DNA of 64,000 nt from Thalassia testudinum (taxonomy: Eukaryota; Streptophyta; Magnoliopsida; Alismatales; Hydrocharitaceae), in the NCBI GenBank assembly GCA_037157565.1, contig JAZHRO010000063.1, positions 88,998,001 to 89,062,000 on the forward strand, given 5' to 3'. The position numbers and the translations under genes were made by a program. Positions 56,391-64,000 of the stretch are shown here, in pieces (the first letter of the stretch is position 1; the number at the start of each line of letters is the position of its first letter). The notes below the pieces were generated by a model. It worked only from the letters and a program-made list of their open reading frames with translations, was not told the origin of the DNA and made no database searches.

Positions 56391-58136
56391 TGAAGGTTCT
56401 ACCCTACGAGGAGGGGTGATGTAATAATTGCGGAAATAAAATATATAAAGCAATCTCACAAAATAAGCAATCACAAAATGTACACAAGTAATTTTTAGGT
56501 GGAAACCCAAAACGGGTGAAAACCACCACCTAACCCTCTCGAGTTAGGATTTTCCGATCAACCAAGTTGATCAAATCCACTAACCGAATCACTTTAAAAC
56601 GAGGGTGATTCAACCTCAGTACAACCACGCTACAAGTACGAGGGTAGCGTTCCTCTACCCCTTCTCTCCATGAGAAGGATTTTGTCCCACGAAGGAGACG
56701 GGAATTCGCAAAGCGAATACCCAACAAAAATACAAAGATAAAATAAAACAACAAACCTATAGAGCCAACAAAGTAATAAACCTAAGCTTCTATAGGATTT
56801 AGGAAACTCCCCTTTGCAAGGAGTGCGTCGACGATGACGCGGGTGCGTGAGCCATGCAACGGCGCAATGTCGCTCTCGTAGACAACGGCGGGAGAGCGGG
56901 TGCGCGAAGGGAATGATGCTCTCAAGATGTAGAACTTGAGCTTAGAGAGTAAGAGCTATCTCGGACACAAGAGAGTGGAAGTATGTTGCTTAAGTGTGTC
57001 TTGTGTTTCTCTTGGTGTGTTTTTTTCTTTCTCTAAGTGTGTTTTTGTGTTGCAAAGGTTCCCCTCTATTTATAGAGGCCTTAGGAAGGCTTTGGAAGGC
57101 TTAGAAAGGGTTCTATAGCCGTTGGGAACAAAGTCCAAGAGAATCAGGCCGAAATCAGGACAATGATTACATTTGACAGGGTGATCAGACGTCTAACTCT
57201 GGCATCAGATGTCTGGAAGGCCACCTTAAGACGTCTGATTTAAAGGTCAGACGTCTGATTCTGTGCGGGTTTCCTCCTGACTTGAATCAAATCTAAACAG
57301 GGTTTTTGTGCAAGTCCATCAGACGACATATAGGACGTCTGGCACTATGTCTGGACGTCTGGAAACCTACTTTTACTGTGGGAATTGATTTCCAAACGTT
57401 GCAACGGCTAGAAAATCTCTGAGAAGAGATTTTGGGTCAGTCAAGGCAAAACGGTCAATTATCAGACGTCTGGAAAGGCCTAAGGACGTCTGAAAAGGCT
57501 CTAACGGTCATACTTTGCAGTGTTTGTTAAGCTAGCCAACGGTCCACTATCTGGACGTCTGGTAAGTCCATCAGACATCTTCTAAGACGTCTGGACTAAG
57601 GTCTGGACGTCTGATTTCATCAGACAGAACTAGCTATGTCCAGCCTAACTGTTATCAGGCGTCTGAAACAACAGTCAGACATCTTAAAATACTTTATCAG
57701 ACGTCTGATTTGGGAATTAGACGTCTGGAAGTGCTATTTGAACCCTATATTGGTTTTCTAAGTATTCTATAGAAAACCTAAGTATCCTAGGGTTGTGCCG
57801 GTGTTCCTAGGACTACTGTTAGGGTTCTTTGAGGCTCTTTAACATGAAATATCTAAGGAAATAAAGAGCAACAAAAGAAACGAAAAATACAACAAGTACA
57901 AAAGAAGGAAATCTATCCTATTCTTCATTTCCTTCCATCTTCAATCTGTCGCTCCACGTGAACCTCCTCTGTTTTCCATCAAGCTCCTCCAATCCGTCCT
58001 GGATGCGAGCTCGAACTCCGTCTAAATACGTCCACATTTGCAATTGACCTGAAATCTAGGACTCAAATTGCAAATGTTAAATAACACGTATTTTGTTATC
58101 ATCAAAACAAATGATCGTGGTGCTCTAGCACCAACA
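56391..58136 (-). repeat. Element K 3' LTR
   Basis: It starts TGAAGGTTCT and ends CACCAACA. The minus-strand TATA box (CTATAAATAG) is at 57065-57074, giving a U3 of about 1.06 kb and R-U5 of about 0.67 kb. The U3 contains the GACGTC palindrome array (57186-57730). Confidence 0.95.
57186..57730. promoter_or_regulatory. Array of GACGTC palindromes in K 3' LTR
   Basis: Twelve exact GACGTC cores lie within 545 bp, most extended to CAGACGTCTG or GGACGTCTGG. There are also five or so one-base variants (GATGTC, GACATC, GGCGTC). The array sits about 110-660 bp upstream of the TATA box in the sense of the element. GACGTC is the C-box core bound by plant bZIP factors, so a role as a transcription-factor landing array is plausible. 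Confidence 0.75.
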
Positions 58137-58150
58137 ATCTCCTCCTTTTT
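58137..58150 (-). promoter_or_regulatory. Polypurine tract of K at 3' LTR
   Basis: The minus strand reads AAAAAGGAGGAGAT directly before the LTR, the usual form in plant copia elements. Confidence 0.85.
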
Positions 58151-58461
58151 GATGATGACAAAACTGTAAATAATAATGCATAAAAATCCTCCCCCTTTTT
58201 GACATTATCAAAAAGGTTTAATTGATTTTATATTTCATATAACTCCCCCTTAAAACATGCTCTTCTATAAATTTCTTTTGACAAAGTAATGTCCTCCCTC
58301 TTTTTGTAACAATGAGATAGCTATTATTTTTCTCCCCCTTACTAAAGGAAATTTAGCTACCTTATATCTCCCCCTTAAAAATTGACAATTAGCTCATTAA
58401 TTTTAACTCCCCCTATCTAAATGCTTATGATAAAAGGATAGGGTAAAGGGTTTTACCTCAC
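58151..58461 (-). other. Multiple polypurine-like tracts in K
   Basis: Between the gag stop and the 3' LTR the minus strand carries about six more tracts close to AAGGGGGAG. They lie near 58190, 58243, 58290, 58332, 58370 and 58408. The intervening DNA is AT-rich without genes. Confidence 0.7.
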
Positions 58462-59598
58462 CTACCATGGCCAATAAAATGGCCAAAATGGTGGTGGTGG
58501 ATGCCACATCGGATGGGGCTCCCATCCGTAGCTTGGAGGCCCGGGCATCGGCGCCGGTCTCCAATCTGGTGGTCGACGTGCGGCGGGTCCGTCGTTTGTT
58601 CGCCGTCTCGTCGGTCGTCTTGTTCTCCTCGGTATACTCCTTGGTTCTCCCAACTCGAGTTGACCAGACTTAAGCTTGTAGGTCCAGTCCTTTATGTTGT
58701 AATTATCCCTGAACCCTACAAAACAAGATTCTAATTCTTTTTTCGGTATCCAAGTGGGCTTGGATCCGGATTTGTTAGCGGGTCTCCTTGATGGAGATCC
58801 TTTCTCAATCTTAGGGCTATAAAACTTGTCTACTTTTTTGATTAATTTGTTAGAATTTTCCCTAAGACATGCAATTTCTTTTTCTATAGTTTGCATCTTA
58901 GTCTTTAAATCATAGATTTCTAACTTTAGACTATCATTTTCCTCAATCAATTTATTATTTTCATTGATGAGGTTATGATTTTCTAATAATAGGTTATCAT
59001 TTTTAGGACTAGCTTCTATGTCCTTAAGTTGTTTTTCTAACCTATCATTTTCATTTTTAAGAAAGCTAAGATTCTTTTTCATGCTTTTGTTTTCTATTTT
59101 AAGTGATTTACTAATCTCAAATAGTTCATTGAAAGCTTCTTGTAAATCGAAATTTACCTCGTTGTCGCAGTCGTCACTTTCGCTTTCGCTGTTGCTTCCT
59201 CTGGCCATGAAACCAAAGCAAGCGGTTTCTTCTTCTTTTTCTTCTTCTTCCTCCGAGCTCATCTCTTCATGAGTGTCTTCTAACCTCCTCCATATCTCGT
59301 GGGCGGTGGTGCACTCTTGGATTCGTTCGAATTCCTTCGGACTCAATGAGCAGTACAAGGCATTCATTGCCTTTGCGTTGAGTGAGAGCACTAGAATCTG
59401 CACCTGCGAGTAGCCTCCTTGGGGTCACTTCGGGATCTCGTATGGGGTTTCGCAACATCCCCATACCTCGAATTCAGTGGCTTGGAGCCACGTCTTCATC
59501 CTCAGCTTCCAGTAGCTGTAGTTGTTCCCGTCAAAGTAGGGCGGACGGGTTGTGGACTACCCCTCGGAAATCCTGCTTGTGGAACAGCTTCCCTCCAT
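58462..59598 (-). pseudogene. Element K gag, two in-frame stops
   Basis: One frame runs from ATG at 59598 (MEGSCSTSR) to the stop at 58462, 379 codons, with TAG at 59557-59559 and TGA at 59425-59427. The N-terminal part reads RPPYFDGNNYSYWKLRM and KTWLQATEFEVW. It then joins NAKAMNALYCSLSPKEFERI and EIWRRLEDTHE, the UBN2-type copia Gag. The second half of that domain and the zinc knuckle appear deleted. An acidic segment (SSEEEEEKEEE), a long coiled-coil-like stretch rich in Glu, Asn, Lys and Leu, and a Pro/Arg/Trp-rich tail ending FWPFYWPW follow. No protease or polymerase follows. The 313-codon part after the second stop is open. Confidence 0.85.
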
Positions 59599-59639
59599 GT
59601 GATCTTTCCGCGGATGTTACTCCTGTCGGTAGAAAACCT

Positions 59640-59651
59640 GCTCTGATACCA
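59640..59651 (-). other. Primer-binding site of K (initiator tRNA-Met)
   Basis: The minus strand reads TGGTATCAGAGC, the standard plant copia primer site. Two bases separate it from the LTR start at 59654. Confidence 0.93.
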
Positions 59652-59653
59652 AT

Positions 59654-61396
59654 TGAAGGTTCTACCCTACGAGGAGGGGTGACGTAATAATTGCGGAAAT
59701 AAAATATATAAAGCAATCTCACAAAATAAGCAATCACAAAATGTACACAGGTAATTTTTAGGTGGAAACCCAAAACGAGTGAAAACCACCACCTAACCCT
59801 CTCGAGTTAGGATTTTCCGATCAACCAAGTTGATCAAATCCACTAACCGAATCACTTTAAAACGAGGGTGATTCAACCTCAGTACAACCACACTACAAGT
59901 ACGAGGGTAGAGTTCCTCAACCCCTTCTCTCCACGAGAAGGATTTTGTCCCACGAAGGAGACGGAATTTGCAAAGCGAATACCCAACAAAAATACAAAGA
60001 TAAAATAAAACAACAAACCTATAGAGCCAACAAAGTAATAAACCTAAGCTTCTATAGGATTTAGGAAACTCCCCTTTGCAAGGAGTGCGTCAACGATGAC
60101 GCGGGTGCGTGAGCCACGCAACGGCGCAATGTCACTCTCGTAGACAACGGCGGAAGAGCGAGTGCGCGAAGGGAATGATGCTCTCAAGATGTAGAACTTG
60201 AGCTTAGAGAGCAAGAGCTATCTAGGACACAAGAGAGTGGAAGTATGTTTCTTAAGTGTGTCTTGTGTTTCTCTTGGTGTGTCTTTGTGTCTCTAAGTGT
60301 GTTTTTGTGTTGCAAAGGTTCCCCTCTATTTATAGAGGCCTTAGGAAGGCTTTGGAAGGCTTAGAAAGGGTTCTATAGCCGTTGGGAACAAAGTCCAAGA
60401 GAATCAGGCCGAAATCAGGACAATGATTACATTTGACAGGGTGATCAGACGTCTAACTCTGGCATCAGATGTCTGGAAGGCCACCTTAAGACGTCTGATT
60501 TAAAGGTCAGACGTCTGATTCTGTGCGGGTTTCCTCCTGACTTGAATCAAATCTAAACAGGGTTTTTGTGCAAGTCCATCAGACGACATACAGGACGTCT
60601 GGCACTATGTCTGGACGTCTGGAAACCTACTTTTACTGTGGGAATTGATTTCCAAACGTTGCAACGGCTAGAAAATCTCTGAGAAGAGATTTTGGGTCAG
60701 TCGAGGCAAAACGGTCAATTATCAGACGTCTGGAAAGGCCTAAGGACGTCTGAAAAGGCTCTAACGGTCATACTTTGCAGTGTCTGTTAAGCTAGCCAAC
60801 GGTCCACTATCTGGACGTCTGGTAAGTCCATCAGACATCTTCTAAGACGTCTGGACTAAGGTCTGGACGTCTGATTTCATCAGACAGAACTAGCTATGTC
60901 CAGCCTAACAGTTATCAGGCGTCTGAAACAACAGTCAGACATCTTAAAATACTTTATCAGACGTCTGATTTGGGAATTAGACGTCTGGAAGTGCTATTTG
61001 AACCCTATATTGGTTTTCTAAGTATTCTATAGAAAACCTAAGTATCCTAGGGTTGTGCCGGTGTTCCTAGGACTACTGTTAGGGTTCTTTGAGGCTCTTT
61101 AACATGAAATATCTAAGGAAATAAAGAGCAACAAAAGAAACGAAAAATACAACAAGTACAAAAGAAGGAAATCTATCCTATTCTTCATTTCCTTCCATCT
61201 TCAATCTGTCGCTCCACGCGAACCTCCTCTGTTTTCCGTCAAGCTCCTCCAATCCATCCTGGATGCGAGCTCGAACTCCGTCTAAACACGTCCACATTTG
61301 CAATTGACCTGAAATCTAGGACTCAAATTGCAAATGTTAAATAACACGTGTTTTGTTATCATCAAAACAAATGATCGTGGTGCTCTAGCACCAACA
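59654..61396 (-). repeat. Element K 5' LTR
   Basis: The copy pairs with 56391-58136. The TATA box is at 60325-60334 and the GACGTC array at about 60446-60990 with the same cores. It ends CACCAACA, followed by TTAAT. Confidence 0.95.
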
Positions 61397-62560
61397 TTAA
61401 TTATCTATTTAATTAACTACAATATGTTTACCATATGAAAAATTGTAAAGAAATATACATTAAATGAAAGACAATCATTCCATAAGCAAAAAGAAATGAT
61501 TTAACATTGAAATACACTAAAATGTTGTTTTAGAACAACAATGATTTAGCTCAACATTTATTTAATACTTAGGCACAATTTGATTTAATTGCTTAGGCCC
61601 TGTGCCTTTCTTCACCTCAGCCTTCACATAGCATAGCCTTTACTAAGGATTCACAAAGCCTTCAACACTTACCCAAATAACCAACACTTATTCTCATAAG
61701 CATGGTGTTAAGTGTGCTCTAATCCAAAAGGGATCAGGTTCATCCACGTGTCTTTTCGCAGGATCGATAGCGCAAATAGGTTGGATCAAACACTACTACG
61801 ACACGTGTCACCATCACGCCCCTCCACCTGGCACTTGGAGGCTGCTCTCCCAAAACCACATCATCACGTTCAGGCACACACAGACACACACATGCTCATG
61901 TTATACATCCTATGCTAATGACTGCTCAATCATGTACACAATTCCTTTTATATGGCAAAATTAGCTCTTCAACTCCCGAAGTGGGACTAAGCGGTCTTCT
62001 TTTCTTTTTCACACAACATCTTCTCCAGTTTCAACTTCAACACTTGATTTCCATCAGCTCACAGATCCAAATCAAGTGAGTAATGGCTCGATCGAAAGCC
62101 CTTCATATCCACTTTTGATTGCAAGCTTGAATTGGATCGAAGGATCGAGATTGATCTCTTAAATCAAGGCCTAAAAATGGCCTAGAATCATGTATAATCT
62201 ATTGCAAATCAACAAGAGAAGGAACCATTGATAGACCTAACTAACTCTAAAATATCTATCAATTAAAGGCTTAAACAACTACTTCAGACCATTTCGCATT
62301 GAAAGGAATAGGTCTTGAGGTCTGGGAAGCATAAAATAACTCCAGATCTTTGGAGCTTTGATCATGAAGGCTTAGAATGTTGATTTCAGGTTCATATGGC
62401 CTGATAGTAAGATTAGGACTTCTCTAACCAGTTCAAATCACTTCAGCGGATCAGAATAAACTAATCTAGGCTAGAATTGAATTGAAAACTTGCCAAAAAG
62501 CCATTGAACTCGATTAAGGTTCATTTGTAACCCAAATTGTGAAAGAAATTAAAAGTACAC
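61397..62560 (+). repeat. AT-rich flank and probable LTR remnant
   Basis: To about 61600 this is the AT-rich DNA interrupted by K. From about 61700 it looks like part of a plus-strand LTR: ACACGTGTCACCATCACG near 61801 resembles the G-box motif of the B LTR, and a TATA-like TTTTATATGG follows near 61945. Nothing recognisable is seen in 62050-62560. No gene is called. Confidence 0.35.
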
Positions 62561-64000
62561 TGTTGAATGCATGGGTTGCTACGCTTACGTGTTTGGTTTT
62601 GAAAAACCTATCGTTGTAGTTTGAAAGCGAAAAACTCGTGTTCAACAAATAAAATTTATACCGGAATAGAAAATCCTGGGTCAAACACAGGGAGGCGAAC
62701 GTTTGATTTAAAAACACGCGTTTGATTTATTTATCATGAAGTAAATTAATTGATTAGAACTATCTAACTATTTACAATAAATAGAAGAGAGAGAGAGAAT
62801 AATACAAACAAAAATCAAAAGAGATATAGAATGCACATGGAATTCATTATCGAAAAGATTATTCATTACACTAAATATTACGACTAGAAAGCAGGAAAAT
62901 GATTACACTAGAAAGCAGCAAATCTATTCTAGAAAGCAGTAAATCTATTCTAGAAAGCAATAAAAAGAATGGGGAGAGAGATATCCTCCTCGACGGTCTC
63001 TTGGAGGACGAGCTGGACGGGACGACGCCTGGACGAAGGAGGACAAAGCAGGACGAAGGAGGACGAAGCAGGAAGAATAGGAATGGGGTAGCACGTCGTC
63101 GTCGTCGCGGGATCCGCTTTAGAAAGGGGGACGGAAAATTGACTTTATCTCATGAGAAGCATCCTAGGTGTGGGACAAGCTTCTCTTGAGCTTTGGAGAG
63201 GGAGAGAAGAGAAGGGATGAGAATTTCGTATGGAGGGGGTATCCTTTTATAGTTGCAAGGAGTGGGGGCATTTTGGTTATTCCAATTTGAAAAACATTAA
63301 TTCAGTACCTTTAGTGATGGATAAAGCTGTTGCTAAAGGCCCAAACATGGGCATAGTGGCCAGCGTGTGTGCGCCTGCACACGTCCTCGCGCGTAACGCA
63401 TGCACACGTTCAACTGATCTCAGCCGTCCGATCGCGAGATCGGACTGCTTAGATCGCGCCTCCGCCTGCCCCCTCTGCTCGCCTGCCCACATGTGATTCT
63501 GCGTGAGGCGCGGCGTGCAATAGCGCGTGCGCTCGATCGGGCGATCTGGGCAGTCCACAGTTGATCAAGCGGTCGAATTTATTCATGCGCACCGCAAATC
63601 ACGAGTCGAACTCGCATCCTGTGATCATGGAGCGACTCGCGACCGCTGTGCTACGCGGTGGATTGTGTCGCGCGGATGAAATCAGGTGCACGTATCCACA
63701 GCCATTGGATCAAGATCCAACGGCCCAGATCGCGCATTAGATTTTCTTTGGAGAGGCAGCAGCGGTCTTGAGGGCCGATTGGATGGCTGAGATGGCACCA
63801 CGTGGCGCTATCTTGGCTGTCCATCTTCTAGATGATGTCGATGGTGCCACGGGTGTCCGATTGAGTCGATTTTCATGTCGTTAGGCTACAATCGTCGATC
63901 CGAATCCATCCGTGCAGTCGGATTTGTCGTTTGAAGTGTGGATTTACACCATCTTGGCCCTTGATCTTCTAGGGTTCCTCGGTCACTATCTGATGCTACA
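62561..64000 (-). repeat. Element G LTR (partial)
   Basis: A minus-strand LTR of the F/B type starts near TGTTGAATGCATGGG and runs off the right edge. It has a tRNA-Asp-like block CGTTGTAGTTTGA (62612-62624), GGGTCAAACACAGGGAGG near 62680, the TATA box at 63245-63251, and a G-box CCACGTGG near 63799. No primer site lies to its left, so it is a solo LTR or the 3' LTR of an element beyond the edge. Small open frames here are not called. Confidence 0.65.

Larger units (their letters stand above)
56391..61396 (-). mobile_element. Element K: gag-only Ty1/copia retrotransposon
   Basis: The element is 5.0 kb with TTAAT target duplications (56386-56390, 61397-61401), LTRs of 1746 and 1743 bp that are about 98-99% alike by eye, and an initiator tRNA-Met primer site. 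The 1.5 kb interior holds only a damaged gag and a multi-tract 3' region. Protease, integrase, reverse transcriptase and RNase H are absent, so it depends on a partner. Several polypurine tracts plus repeated palindromes in the LTR recall Sireviruses, from general knowledge of that genus. Confidence 0.93.

Noticed and set aside
57186..57730. GACGTC array as a CRISPR-like or satellite repeat
   Set aside because: Spacing is irregular, the repeats are short palindromes, and the array sits inside an LTR promoter of a plant element.
63356..63560. Small frames in the right-end LTR as host genes
   Set aside because: They overlap on both strands in GC-rich LTR DNA and have no recognisable protein wording.

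Overview
This 64 kb window looks like transposon-packed heterochromatin of a seed plant, most likely an angiosperm. I see no convincing host gene, rRNA, tRNA or CRISPR array. Almost everything is LTR retrotransposon, mostly Ty3/gypsy of the Athila-like (non-chromovirus) lineage. The signs are primer-binding sites matching plant tRNA-Asp, LTRs of 1.5-2.75 kb, gag-pol of the right domain order, and 5-bp target duplications. One Ty1/copia element primed by initiator tRNA-Met is also present. Elements are lettered here: A, C, D and K are complete within the window; B, E, F, G, H and J are partial; I is a solo LTR.

Layout. Positions 1-2644 and 14004-14944 are the leader and 5' LTR of minus-strand element E. 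It is split by plus-strand element A (2645-13998, target duplication GAGAC), whose gag-pol is dead. E lies in the 5' LTR of plus-strand element B (14945-18035 and 27845-29032). B's 3' LTR is split by minus-strand element C (18036-27839, target duplication AAGCC). C has no gag-pol and carries one unfamiliar reading frame. B appears to sit inside minus-strand element F (29033-about 33680), which also lacks gag-pol. Minus-strand element D (33873-47543, target duplication GGCAT) interrupts an old plus-strand pol fragment, H. D has an uninterrupted 1899-codon gag-pol. To the right, a ruined minus-strand pol, J (49999-55870), contains solo LTR I (50052-52083, target duplication GTGGT). AT-rich DNA then holds the gag-only copia element K (56391-61396, target duplication TTAAT). 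The window ends in a minus-strand LTR, G.

How the parts fit. D encodes Gag, protease, reverse transcriptase, RNase H and integrase with visible catalytic residues. It is the one plausible source of enzyme activity here. C shares with D its LTR ends, primer site, a strongly conserved leader block, the post-coding hairpin and the 3' region between two polypurine tracts. C therefore looks like a non-autonomous partner mobilised in trans. B and F form a second family without gag-pol.

The most interesting cross-element signals are: a U5 segment matching the 5' half of tRNA-Asp in addition to the normal primer site; a shared leader block that may be a packaging signal; a duplicated polypurine tract with an upstream hairpin; and a dense array of GACGTC palindromes in the promoter part of the K LTRs. 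All homology and identity statements are by eye; no search or alignment program was run.
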